A stretch of 64,000 nt of DNA from NCBI GenBank assembly GCA_018222405.1, contig JAAFAI010000002.1, positions 279,142 through 343,141 of the forward strand, in the 5' to 3' direction. Source of the DNA: Gammaproteobacteria bacterium (lineage in GTDB: Bacteria; Pseudomonadota; Gammaproteobacteria; Enterobacterales; Alteromonadaceae). Below, piece by piece: positions 46,648 through 54,818 of the stretch. How positions within the stretch are numbered: position 1 is the stretch's first letter; every line of letters starts with the position of its first letter. The translations under genes were made by a program, and so were the position numbers. The notes under the pieces are model-generated. The model did not search any database, was not told the DNA's origin, and was given only the letters and a program-made list of their open reading frames with translations.

Positions 46648-47909
46648 TACAGACTGGCGCCAAACCGTTCGCAAACGTCCAGTGCAGAGCGCACGCCGTC
46701 TTCGTGAAAACCGTTATACCAGTAAGCACCACAGAAGTGCACGCCATCCACCCCGCAAATGGTCTGCCGTTGCTGTTGGGCGCTTACCATTGTCGGGCTG
46801 AACTGCGGATGCGCATAGCGGTATGTGCCCAGTACTTTGTCGGCTTGTATGTCCTGGGTATTGAGACTAACACAAAAGGTTTCCTCGGCATCTAACCGTT
46901 GCAGTATATTCATATCATAGGTGACCGCTGCAGGGCGTTGTTGCTCCTGCGGGTCGCCGGTTAAACGATAATTCCAGCTCGCCCACGCCGCCTTTCGTTG
47001 TGGCAGTTGTCTGGTGTCATAGTGCAGTACGACATCGTTTTCGGCGTAGCCGATGGCCCCGAGAATCCGTTGCTGGTCGTCGGTGGGCGCGGCGAGCATG
47101 GCTAATGCCTGGTCGCTGTGGCAGGCAAAAATCACTTCATCATACTGGTCTGTCTGCCCTGCCATCGAAGTAACAGCAACGCCACCGTTGCTATGTTCCA
47201 CTCGTTTTACCGGGGTACTCAGGCGAATCCGATCAGTAAATGGTTTTACCAGTGGCGCTACGTATTCCCTTGAGCCGCCTTTGATGGTGTACCACTGTGG
47301 CCGATCGCTAATATTGAGCAACCCGTGGTTATTGAAAAACTGTAAAAAGAAGGTCAGCGGAAAGGCCTTGGTTTGCTCCAGACTGGCAGACCAGATGGCC
47401 GCGCACATCGGATAGATATAATGCTCACTAAATTCTTCGCTAAACCCATGTTCCCTGATAAATGATGACAGCGTTTGTGAACTGGTATCCTGCTCCTGTT
47501 CGATGGTCTCTTTGCACAGATTATTGAAGCGCACGATATCTTTTACTATTTTCCAGAACCGGGGCCGGAACAGGTTACGTCGCTGGGCGAACAGGGTGTT
47601 CAGGTTATGCCCGTTGTATTCAATGTTAGTGCCTTCATGGCGAACAGAAAAGCTCATTTCGGTAGGCTGGTATTCCACGCCAAGTCTGGTGAGTAATTTA
47701 ATAAAATTGGGGTAGGTCCAGTCGTTAAAAACAATAAACCCGGTATCGATAGCCCGGGATTGCCCGTTTACCGTCACGTCTTTAGTGGCGGTATGGCCAC
47801 CAATATAATCATTGGCTTCATACAAAGTAATGTTTTGCTGTTCGTGCAACAGGTGAGCACAGGTTAACCCTGAAATGCCTGAGCCAATAATGGCAATATT
47901 TTTTTTCAT
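46647..47909 (-). CDS. FAD-dependent amine-oxidase-fold oxidoreductase
   Basis: The 420-residue protein begins MKKNIAIIGSGISGLTCAHLL, a dinucleotide-binding motif at the N terminus, followed by YEANDYIGGHTATKD, the amine-oxidase/phytoene-desaturase fold signature, and a C-terminal FAD contact region (FCGAYWYNGFHEDGVRSAL). Neighbouring genes suggest a lipid substrate. In Rhodobacter, a related flavoprotein is, as I recall, the desaturase step in furan fatty acid formation. The frame to 47954 adds 15 residues before a typical start and is not used. Confidence 0.85.
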   Translation of the reverse strand: MKKNIAIIGSGISGLTCAHLLHEQQNITLYEANDYIGGHTATKDVTVNGQSRAIDTGFIVFNDWTYPNFIKLLTRLGVEYQPTEMSFSVRHEGTNIEYNGHNLNTLFAQRRNLFRPRFWKIVKDIVRFNNLCKETIEQEQDTSSQTLSSFIREHGFSEEFSEHYIYPMCAAIWSASLEQTKAFPLTFFLQFFNNHGLLNISDRPQWYTIKGGSREYVAPLVKPFTDRIRLSTPVKRVEHSNGGVAVTSMAGQTDQYDEVIFACHSDQALAMLAAPTDDQQRILGAIGYAENDVVLHYDTRQLPQRKAAWASWNYRLTGDPQEQQRPAAVTYDMNILQRLDAEETFCVSLNTQDIQADKVLGTYRYAHPQFSPTMVSAQQQRQTICGVDGVHFCGAYWYNGFHEDGVRSALDVCERFGASL

Positions 47910-47929
47910 GTGAAAATCCGCCAGGTCTC

Positions 47930-48640
47930 TTATTGTAATTTTGATGAAAGCCACACCTGGAGCCTGCCAGGTAAGCGGTACAACGTTCTGAGTATAAGCC
48001 CGAACATGGTTGGAAAGTATATATTGCTCTGTTGTTTGATGATGCCTTTTAACAAGGATTCAGCTGCTTCCTGCGCGGTAATCTTCATTGGCATTTCAAA
48101 GTCATTTTTATCGGTTAACGGAGTTTCGACAAAACCAGGCGATACCGACTGAACGATAACTCCTATCGATTTGAGATCGATATTCATGCTTTGGGTAAAA
48201 TAATGAACCGCCGCCTTGCTGGCGCCATATGCCTGACTGCGGGTAAAAGGAAACAATCTTGCCATGGAATCGATTATGACCAGTTGATTACCCGCCTGGC
48301 AATTTGGCAACAGCGCACTGACGCAGTTGATGATGCCAAAAAAATTCACTTCCAGAACCCGCCTGAACATGTCTGGCTCAAAGACTGGCAAATCCACATA
48401 TTCACAGGTGCCGGCGTTGAGTACGGCAATGTCAAAGCGCACATCGGCCAGCGCCGACGCGGTGGCTTGCTCGTCGGTGACATCGAATTGCAGTGACTGA
48501 ATGTTCTGGTGCTTTGCAAGCGTGTCGAGCTTTTCCTGATTGCGGCCACAGGCAATTACCTGATAACCACGCGAAGCGGCATGATTTGCAAGGGCTTCAC
48601 CAATGCCGGAGGTTGCGCCGGTAATTAGAATCGTTTTCAT
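47930..48640 (-). CDS. Short-chain dehydrogenase/reductase
   Basis: The 236-residue protein has the SDR cofactor motif TGATSGIG near residue 8, NAG near position 75, a catalytic Ser (DSMARLF) and YGASK (YxxxK). It is a classical NAD(P)-dependent SDR in the cytosol with a hydrophobic C-terminal segment (MFGLILRTLYRLPGRLQVWL) that may bind membrane. It overlaps the NTF2-like gene by four bases (ATGA). The substrate is unknown. Context suggests a lipid-derived one. Confidence 0.88.
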   Translation of the reverse strand: MKTILITGATSGIGEALANHAASRGYQVIACGRNQEKLDTLAKHQNIQSLQFDVTDEQATASALADVRFDIAVLNAGTCEYVDLPVFEPDMFRRVLEVNFFGIINCVSALLPNCQAGNQLVIIDSMARLFPFTRSQAYGASKAAVHYFTQSMNIDLKSIGVIVQSVSPGFVETPLTDKNDFEMPMKITAQEAAESLLKGIIKQQSNIYFPTMFGLILRTLYRLPGRLQVWLSSKLQ

Positions 48641-49071
48641 GAGTCGAGCTTCTTCTTGATATAACCGATAACAGACCTGAGTACGGGCACATGTTGGTAA
48701 ACCATTTCCCCCAGGTCATAATAGTCGCGGTGGTAGTGGATTTTGTCATAACGAACTTTCAGCATCGAAACGCCATCCACCGAAATAGTGTTTGGTTTAT
48801 TCTTCAGCTGCAATAACATGGTCCATTCAACGACATGGCTGTACCCGCCTGGCCCTGAGTCTTCGGTACAAAGCAGAGAATGAATGTTAAACTGACATGA
48901 GTCGACCGATTCCAGCAGGTTTGCGAAATAGCCCTTAACCGCCTCAAGACCTCGGTGAGTTGTTACCGGATCAACAAACTCAATGTCCTGATGGTAAGCC
49001 TGGTTAAGGTCGTCAATATTGATCTTTGCGAGATCAGCATAGAGCTGTCTGAAGCGTTCCTCAAAAGTCAC
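48637..49071 (-). CDS. NTF2/SnoaL-like protein
   Basis: The 144-residue protein starts at GTG and has the cone-shaped NTF2-fold pattern (FRQLYADL, YHQDIEFVDPV, GYFANLLES, YDKIHYHRDYYDLGEMV). Members bind small hydrophobic ligands or act as isomerases. It is the first gene of the five-gene lipid operon and lies behind a promoter-like site matching that of the ECF sigma gene, so it probably belongs to that regulon. No catalytic residue can be assigned with confidence. Confidence 0.82.
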   Translation of the reverse strand: MTFEERFRQLYADLAKINIDDLNQAYHQDIEFVDPVTTHRGLEAVKGYFANLLESVDSCQFNIHSLLCTEDSGPGGYSHVVEWTMLLQLKNKPNTISVDGVSMLKVRYDKIHYHRDYYDLGEMVYQHVPVLRSVIGYIKKKLDS

Positions 49072-49109
49072 TGCAAAAAAATCCGTAATAACTGGGGTTT
49101 GTGCTTGAT

Positions 49110-49137
49110 AATACCGACATCGGGAAGCCTTAGATCA
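49110..49137 (-). promoter_or_regulatory. Predicted ECF (ChrR-partner) sigma promoter of the lipid operon
   Basis: On the minus strand, TGATCT and GGTATT are separated by exactly 16 bases, matching the architecture TGATCC-N16-CGTATG in front of the sigma gene. A transcript would start near 49103, about 32 bases before the NTF2-like gene. TGATCC is what I recall as the -35 element of the Rhodobacter RpoE-ChrR group. Confidence 0.6.
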
Positions 49138-49186
49138 TCATTTACCCATTTATTTTCACCGCTGCAACAATCTCTTTGCGCTTTTA

Positions 49187-49214
49187 AGATCCAAAACAGA
49201 AACCCCGGCGTATG
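49187..49214 (+). promoter_or_regulatory. Predicted ECF (ChrR-partner) sigma promoter of the LON-domain gene
   Basis: AGATCC and CGTATG separated by 16 bases repeat the sigma-gene promoter with one change. The -10 covers the GTG at 49214, which argues against that codon as translation start and for ATG 49238 or 49256. Confidence 0.62.
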
Positions 49215-49255
49215 TGACAGTGAATCCGTTAACCACTATGACAAAGATACTAATT

Positions 49256-49831
49256 ATGCAAGATGTCGTTTTGCCCTTGTTTCCGTTATCTGCTCACTTG
49301 TTGCCGGGTGGCCACATGGCGCTGCGGATTTTTGAGCCCCGCTATGTTCGGATGGTTAAGGAAGCCTGTGCCGGTGACGGATGTTTTGTATTGTGTATGC
49401 TCAATTCCCGCGGCGACCTGAGTAAGAATGAACATATTTTCCCCATCGGCACCCTGTGCAAAATCATCGACTTCGACCTGCTCGAAGACGGCCTGTTAGG
49501 AATAAAGGTTGAAGGCCAGTATTGCGTAAGGGTCAATTCTATTGCTACCGAAGAAGACGGCTTACGCACCGGTGCTGTAGAGCGAATTACTGACTGGACG
49601 GCGGAAATTGACGATGGCGTGATAGAACCCCTGCGCGATAAGCTGCAAATCATTTATGATAAATATCCCGAGATTGCCCGGCTATATCCGGAGCTTAAGT
49701 TCTCGGAACCCTTATGGGTGATCTACCGCTGGCTGGAATTACTGCCAGTAGACGCAGCCAACAAGCAGGCGTTTTTAAGCGAACAAAACTGCGATAAGGT
49801 GCTAAACTATATAAATGATTTGGTGCGGTAA
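49256..49831 (+). CDS. Stand-alone LON substrate-binding-domain protein
   Basis: The 191-residue protein carries the N-terminal domain of Lon proteases without ATPase or protease parts: VVLPLFPLSAHLLPGGHMALRIFE, then RYVRMV and a helical C-terminal half. Such proteins are widespread but of unknown function. They are often found next to ECF sigma/ChrR pairs. ATG 49256 gives the usual distance to PLFPL; ATG 49238 would add six residues. It lies 46 bases before the sigma gene and diverges from the lipid operon. Confidence 0.82.
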   Translation: MQDVVLPLFPLSAHLLPGGHMALRIFEPRYVRMVKEACAGDGCFVLCMLNSRGDLSKNEHIFPIGTLCKIIDFDLLEDGLLGIKVEGQYCVRVNSIATEEDGLRTGAVERITDWTAEIDDGVIEPLRDKLQIIYDKYPEIARLYPELKFSEPLWVIYRWLELLPVDAANKQAFLSEQNCDKVLNYINDLVR

Positions 49832-49838
49832 AAATTTT

Positions 49839-49866
49839 TGATCCAGATCATCCTTTGTTGCGTATG
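49839..49866 (+). promoter_or_regulatory. Predicted autoregulatory promoter of the ECF sigma gene
   Basis: TGATCC, 16 bases, CGTATG. The site lies in the short gap between the LON gene and the sigma gene and would start transcription near 49873. It has the same spacing as the two sites at 49.1-49.2 kb, as expected for an autoregulated ECF sigma factor. Confidence 0.65.
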
Positions 49867-49877
49867 CATTAGCACAT

Positions 49878-50513
49878 ATGGAACAAATCGGACTGAAAAC
49901 TATGCTTGTTGGAATACCATTGGAACACGAAAACAGCGCTGTAGAACCGAAAGAGTGTGCAGTTGAAATGTCTGACTACCTTGTCAAGGTAGCCCAGGAC
50001 AGATGCAAGGCGTCTTTCGCCAGAGTCTTCGGTTTTTTTGCACCCAGACTCCGCTCATACGCTCTTAAGCAGCTTGGTAACGAAGCGTTAGCCATGGAGC
50101 TGGTGCAGGACACCATGTCCAATGTCTGGCAAAAAGCGCACCTTTTTAATTCCGAAAAAGGTTCCCCTTCCACCTGGATATTTACCATCGCCAGAAACAT
50201 CCGCTTTGATATGCTTCGTAAAGTACAAAACCGCAAAGAAGATATATGCGCCGATGATTTATGGCCGGTGCTTTGCGAGCAAACACCTGATGCAAACGAG
50301 AAAGCGCTTGATGATCAGGTAACATTAGAGCAAATCGGGCACTTGTTTGAAGATTTGCCTGAGAAACAAAAGGTTGTATTAGAGGCGATTTATATAGACG
50401 GGAAGTCACAGCAGGAAATTGCTGACGAATTGGATATCCCTCTTGGTACGGTTAAGTCAAGAACCCGGCTTGCGTTGCAGCGTCTCAAAGGTATGATAAG
50501 CGATTATGATTAA
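49878..50513 (+). CDS. ECF sigma factor of the ChrR-partner (RpoE/ECF11-like) group
   Basis: The protein has sigma region 2 (FARVFGFFAPRLRSYALKQLGNEALAMELVQDTM and the TWIFTIARNIRFDMLRK helix) and region 4 (LPEKQKVVLEAIYIDGKSQQEIADELDIPLGTVKSRTRLALQRLK). This is the group that pairs with ChrR and answers singlet oxygen. The start is unclear: 49878 leaves almost no leader behind the predicted promoter, so ATG 49902 or ATG 49968 (181 residues, a common ECF size) may be the real one. Its end overlaps chrR by eight bases. It is distinct from the sigma-E gene at 12 kb. Confidence 0.9.
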   Translation: MEQIGLKTMLVGIPLEHENSAVEPKECAVEMSDYLVKVAQDRCKASFARVFGFFAPRLRSYALKQLGNEALAMELVQDTMSNVWQKAHLFNSEKGSPSTWIFTIARNIRFDMLRKVQNRKEDICADDLWPVLCEQTPDANEKALDDQVTLEQIGHLFEDLPEKQKVVLEAIYIDGKSQQEIADELDIPLGTVKSRTRLALQRLKGMISDYD

Positions 50514-51201
50514 GTTCCACCCAACCCCTGATCTCATTGAGCAGTTTGTGACGGGAACCCTGGCACCAGCAGAGTCTTTAATGGTGTCTGCCCACTGTGA
50601 TATGTGTAAATACTGCCAGGAACTGGTCGATGAAAAAACGGCTGAGTTTGCTATGGATCATTTAGAACTGGAGAATGTAGTGGAAAGCTACGATCCTCAG
50701 TTTGATTTAATGCTGGCCAATATTACGCAACAGCCTGCAGCAGAGGCGCCTGATGTTTCACTCAGGAAATCATCGGGGATGGATGCTCAGAGCACATCTA
50801 TTGAGTTGGATGGTAAGACGTTTGAATTGCCGAAAACCCTGCATCGTTTGATTCAGAAAAAAGGCAATTGGTCATCGCTGGTCGGTAAACTCTGGCAAGC
50901 GCCGGTGGATATGGGTTACGACGGTGTGGCTAATTTTATTTATATGGAAAAAGGCGGCTCCGTTCCTGAACATACTCATCGCGGCTCAGAGATGACGCTG
51001 GTCATTAATGGCGAGTTCTCTGACGGAATGAACGAATATGATTCTGGTGATTTTATTTATCTGAACGGCGAGCATACTCATGCCCCTGCATCAGAAGCGG
51101 CAGAAGGGTGTCTGGTATTCAGTATTGTGGATCAACCGCTTCATTTTACGTCGGGGATTGCCCGACTACTCAATCCGTTTAGTCATCTGTTTTTCAGATA
51201 A
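50506..51201 (+). CDS. chrR: ChrR-type zinc-binding cupin anti-sigma factor
   Basis: The 231-residue protein has an N-terminal zinc anti-sigma domain with HxxxCxxC (HCDMCKYC, residues 30-37) and an early histidine near position 5. The C-terminal cupin domain (from about residue 110) carries HTHRGSE, the second metal ligand set, and GEHTHAP. ChrR holds its sigma factor inactive until singlet oxygen or organic peroxides trigger its loss. Both zinc sites look intact. It overlaps the sigma gene and is followed by a strong terminator, so the two form a closed unit. Confidence 0.93.
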   Translation: MIKFHPTPDLIEQFVTGTLAPAESLMVSAHCDMCKYCQELVDEKTAEFAMDHLELENVVESYDPQFDLMLANITQQPAAEAPDVSLRKSSGMDAQSTSIELDGKTFELPKTLHRLIQKKGNWSSLVGKLWQAPVDMGYDGVANFIYMEKGGSVPEHTHRGSEMTLVINGEFSDGMNEYDSGDFIYLNGEHTHAPASEAAEGCLVFSIVDQPLHFTSGIARLLNPFSHLFFR

Positions 51202-51206
51202 TCAGG

Positions 51207-51227
51207 CAGGCCGAAAGGCCTGTTTTT
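51207..51227 (+). terminator. Intrinsic terminator after chrR
   Basis: CAGGCC-GAAA-GGCCTG is a GC-rich 6-base-pair stem with a GNRA-type tetraloop, followed directly by TTTTT. It lies five bases after the chrR stop. Confidence 0.82.
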
Positions 51228-51374
51228 GTATGCGCTCTGCAAACTTTCATTCCCTCTATTGTCCTGAATCAACCCCCTCAGGCAACATTTCTCTGCTCTC
51301 GTAATCCTCAGTGGTGCTTATTGTGGTTCATTGGTATTCTGTTAGTCATGATAAGTAAATTATGTGGCATTTGA

Positions 51375-53795
51375 ATGCTTGCACAGCTGTTAGTTCAGGT
51401 TGGTATTTATTGCCTGTTCCCGTTGCTCCTGACATTTGAGAAAAATCCGCAAACCCGGCGGGTATCACTTTATATTTATGTCAGTCTGGTGCTTATCATG
51501 GGGGGATTCCTTGGCGCAGTTTATTCCGTGCTGCTACCCGGTGATATCAGTTTATCCGGTGGAACCATTGCTTATGGCGGCTTTATGATGGCCTGCATCA
51601 TGATGGCATTCATAGAGAACGACCCCTTTATTTTGCAAATCATCATGCGTCTGGTGGTGATGGTCTCCATTTTTAAAGTGTTGCTATTTGCCAGCGTAGC
51701 CGAAACCCTCAACGCGCCACAAGTGCTCAATCCTCTCAACGTCCCCGCAGGGTTATTTGAAGTATCGCTACCATTAATTGTGCTTGGCGCGTTGCTTATT
51801 ATTGCTGAACTGTATTTTCTGGTTTTTGTTTTCGACCGTTTAAAAAGAATTCTGACTAACCACTTGCTGTTCAGCCTGGCGTTTAGCCTGGGCTTTGTCT
51901 GTGTCATTTTAATGGATGGCGTGCTGTTTCCGGTGTTGGCAATGGGGGTATCCAATGAGGTGTTTGGCCTGATTATTGGTAATTTAAGCGGTAAAGCCAT
52001 CATTGCCACTACCTTCGGCAGTTATCTGTTTTTGTTTATGCTAACCAACAAACGCCGCATGGAAAAAGCCCTTAACGATCCCTTGCTTGACTGGCGAATG
52101 CTATTATCCAGCTCGGCCAACATCGTTCGTAAACTTGAGCAAAATGAACAGCAACTGTTACAGGCCCGGACGGTCGTTGAGCACAGTCGCGAGGGGATGG
52201 CGGTGCTCGACAGTGAATTTCAGGTGGTATCGACAAATCCGGCATTGGAACACCTTTTTGCTGCCACGCGTGCCGGCGGGTTAATCCATAAACCGTTGTT
52301 TGATTTGTTCTCAACGCCGGTCAGTCTTCCAGAGGTCCAGACACAACTTCTTGAAAGCAAATCCTGGTCGGCTGAGGTGACCTGGAATATTGGTAACAAG
52401 CAGCATTTTGGTTTACTTACCCTGGTAACAGTACGGGACCGAAATCAACAAGCGAGTAATTACACAGTTTCGCTTACGGATATCTCCGAACTTGTTGATG
52501 TTCGTGAAGAGTTGCGGCACATGGCTCACCATGACGTACTAACTGGTTTGCCTAACCGCCGGGCGCTGCAACGGCTGCTAGAAGAGTCCACCAAATATGA
52601 GGCTTCAGACTTCCGCCAGGCTGCGCTGTTACTGATTGATCTGGATAACTTCAAACAGGTGAACGACAGCCTTGGTCATTTTAAGGGGGATAAGTTGCTG
52701 ATGCAGGTTGGCCGCCGACTGTCTCAGGTACTGCCAGCCGGCGCCAGGCTGTTTCGCATTGGCGGAGACGAATTCTCGGTTTACTGCGAAGATATCAGCA
52801 ATGTTGGGGAAGCGCTCCAGCTGGCCAATTCAATGCGGCTGCAGGTAAGCTATCCGAGCGATATTGACTCCTCTGTGCCGGTTTATGTGGATTGCTGTAT
52901 TGGCATTAGTCTGTTTCCGACCTTTGCCGCTACCCTCACCGAACTCTACCAACAGGCGGATACTGCTTTGTACTGGGCTAAAGGGATAGGCAAGGGCACT
53001 GTAAAGGCTTATCAGGAATCCATGACTGAAACACGTCGCTCGTCACTGACGCTGGAGAGTATGCTAAGAGAAGCGATTGATAACCGACAGCTCGACGTGC
53101 ATTTACAACCCAAGGTTAATCTGCTCAGCGGCGAGGTCGAGGGGGCGGAAGTGTTGGCGCGCTGGACAACCGCTGACAATGAGCGTGTCGCACCGGATGT
53201 GTTTATTCCGCTGGCCGAACAGGCCGGGCTTATGAGCCGCTTAACCCACTGCATTCTGGTAAAAGCCTGTGATGCCTTTACCCGCATAAGTCCGTTTGTG
53301 CCTGAATCGTTCCGCCTGGCGGTGAATATCTCAGCGGGTGAGTTAGCCGATGAAAACCTGCTCAAATCCCTGCGCAGAGTATTAACTGAGTTTGACTTAA
53401 CCGCCGATCGCTTTGAAATTGAGTTAACCGAAACTGCCCTGATTGACGTGGATATAAACACTCTGGTGAGTTTGAAGGAAGCGGGATTTACCCTGGCGCT
53501 GGACGATTTTGGCACCGGTTATTCTTCGTTATCCTACTTAAACCGGTTACCTATCGATACCTTAAAAATAGACCGCAGCTTTATTTCGAATATTCCCTCA
53601 GATGGCTCGAGCAGTAACCTTACCCGAAGTATCATTTCTATTGCCCGGGACATGAATTGCCAGGTGGTCGCCGAAGGTGTTGAGAACTCTGAGCAGCATG
53701 CCTTTCTGGAGGAAGAAAACTGTGAGTTAGCCCAGGGCTACCTGTACAGTAAGCCGCTGCCGCTGAATGAGTTTGTCGAATTTGTTAAAGCCTGA
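51375..53795 (+). CDS. Membrane GGDEF-EAL c-di-GMP protein with PAS domain
   Basis: The 806-residue protein starts with about seven hydrophobic segments (residues 1-225) that do not match the usual MASE sensors I know. A PAS-like domain (about 255-370) follows, then a GGDEF domain with an intact RIGGDEF active site and an EAL domain whose first motif reads EVL (E-x-L) and which keeps the ELTETALID, DDFGTGYSSLSYL and KIDRSFI segments needed for metal and substrate binding. It could make and/or break c-di-GMP. It is a single transcription unit ending at a bidirectional terminator. Confidence 0.9.
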   Translation: MLAQLLVQVGIYCLFPLLLTFEKNPQTRRVSLYIYVSLVLIMGGFLGAVYSVLLPGDISLSGGTIAYGGFMMACIMMAFIENDPFILQIIMRLVVMVSIFKVLLFASVAETLNAPQVLNPLNVPAGLFEVSLPLIVLGALLIIAELYFLVFVFDRLKRILTNHLLFSLAFSLGFVCVILMDGVLFPVLAMGVSNEVFGLIIGNLSGKAIIATTFGSYLFLFMLTNKRRMEKALNDPLLDWRMLLSSSANIVRKLEQNEQQLLQARTVVEHSREGMAVLDSEFQVVSTNPALEHLFAATRAGGLIHKPLFDLFSTPVSLPEVQTQLLESKSWSAEVTWNIGNKQHFGLLTLVTVRDRNQQASNYTVSLTDISELVDVREELRHMAHHDVLTGLPNRRALQRLLEESTKYEASDFRQAALLLIDLDNFKQVNDSLGHFKGDKLLMQVGRRLSQVLPAGARLFRIGGDEFSVYCEDISNVGEALQLANSMRLQVSYPSDIDSSVPVYVDCCIGISLFPTFAATLTELYQQADTALYWAKGIGKGTVKAYQESMTETRRSSLTLESMLREAIDNRQLDVHLQPKVNLLSGEVEGAEVLARWTTADNERVAPDVFIPLAEQAGLMSRLTHCILVKACDAFTRISPFVPESFRLAVNISAGELADENLLKSLRRVLTEFDLTADRFEIELTETALIDVDINTLVSLKEAGFTLALDDFGTGYSSLSYLNRLPIDTLKIDRSFISNIPSDGSSSNLTRSIISIARDMNCQVVAEGVENSEQHAFLEEENCELAQGYLYSKPLPLNEFVEFVKA

Positions 53796-53835
53796 CTTGC
53801 CGTCAAGCTGGTAAAAATTGGTTTTATACGCACAA

Positions 53836-53861
53836 AAAAAGCAGCTTAAAAGCTGCTTTTT
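53836..53861. terminator. Bidirectional terminator between the GGDEF-EAL gene and bamD
   Basis: AAAAAGCAGCT-TAAA-AGCTGCTTTTT forms an 11-base-pair stem with A and T runs at its ends, which gives a U-tract on both strands for these convergent genes. Confidence 0.85.
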
Positions 53862-53882
53862 AATTGCTAATACTAACGGTAA

Positions 53883-54647
53883 TTAGCTGATAAATTCGCT
53901 GTCCGGAAAGTTCAGTTTCAGCGTTTTCATGGCGTTATCGCGTAACTCAGTAAGTTCTAACTGGTCATAGCAAGACACCATAATTTCCAGTGCCTGCTGC
54001 ACCTGATCTGAATCAGGGTAATACTCCAGTACGTAACGGCCACGGTTGGCAGCTGCAATGAAAGCTTCTCGACGCATATAGAAGCGAGCGATAGAAATTT
54101 CGTAACTGGCCAGACGGTTTTTAATAAACACCATACGCTGGCGGGCATCGGCAGCATATTTACTGTCTGGGTATTGCTGAATTAAACGTCTGAAATCTTC
54201 AAAAGCCTGCTTGGATTTGCTCGGATCGCGGTCGGTGGTATCGATCCCAACTAACTCCTGAAACAGGTTGTTGTCGGCTTCCATGTTGGTCAGGCCGCGC
54301 ATATAAAACGCATAATCCACATCAGCATGGTTAGGGTTTAGGCGAATAAAACGGTCGATAGTGGCCAGCGTCTGGTCAATTTTGCCGGATTTATAATAGC
54401 TGTAAACCAGGTCTAACTGCACCTGGTGAGATAGCGGACCGAATGGAAAGCGGGAGTCCAGCGCACTCAGTGAGTCGGCTGCAGCGGCAAAGTTGCCATT
54501 CGCCATGCTCTGACGCGCTTTGTCGTAAAGTGCCTGCGCACCCAGGTTTGCATTCATCACCTGATCTTCTTTGCTTGAGGATGAACACCCTGTCACGGCT
54601 AACAAAACGCTAATTAGCAGGGGGGCAATGCAACGGTTTATTTTCAT
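53883..54647 (-). CDS. bamD: Outer-membrane assembly lipoprotein BamD
   Basis: From the ATG at 54647 (MKINRCIAPLL) the protein has 254 residues (E. coli 245) with the lipobox VTGC giving a lipidated cysteine near residue 21. It contains five TPR-like repeats (YDKARQSMANGNFAAAADSL, FPFGPLSHQVQLDLVYSYY). BamD works with BamA in outer-membrane beta-barrel insertion. A longer frame to 54713 is not used because the signal peptide would be displaced. It diverges from rluD, as in E. coli. Confidence 0.95.
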   Translation of the reverse strand: MKINRCIAPLLISVLLAVTGCSSSSKEDQVMNANLGAQALYDKARQSMANGNFAAAADSLSALDSRFPFGPLSHQVQLDLVYSYYKSGKIDQTLATIDRFIRLNPNHADVDYAFYMRGLTNMEADNNLFQELVGIDTTDRDPSKSKQAFEDFRRLIQQYPDSKYAADARQRMVFIKNRLASYEISIARFYMRREAFIAAANRGRYVLEYYPDSDQVQQALEIMVSCYDQLELTELRDNAMKTLKLNFPDSEFIS

Positions 54648-54779
54648 AGTACTACTGGTTCCTGGTACACAATTAATTTTACTGCAAGGGTAAAACAGTT
54701 CTCTGTCTGGCATTTTAACGTACTCTTAAACGCAAACACCACATAAACTCCAAAAGAAAACAGCCACAGCTGCCAAACC

Positions 54780-54788
54780 TGTTATAAT
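54780..54788 (+). promoter_or_regulatory. Extended -10 promoter of rluD-pgeF
   Basis: TGT-TATAAT is a perfect -10 with the TGN extension, 31 bases before the rluD start. There is no good -35, which extended -10 promoters tolerate. Transcription would start near 54795. Confidence 0.55.
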
Positions 54789-54818
54789 CTGCCTTTTGTG
54801 TTCTCTCTTTAGGCGGTT

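Noticed and set aside
46647..46674. Longer start for the DUF1365 gene
   Set aside because: The extension reads through the end of the FAD gene. The TAATG junction at 46647 gives the family-typical N terminus.
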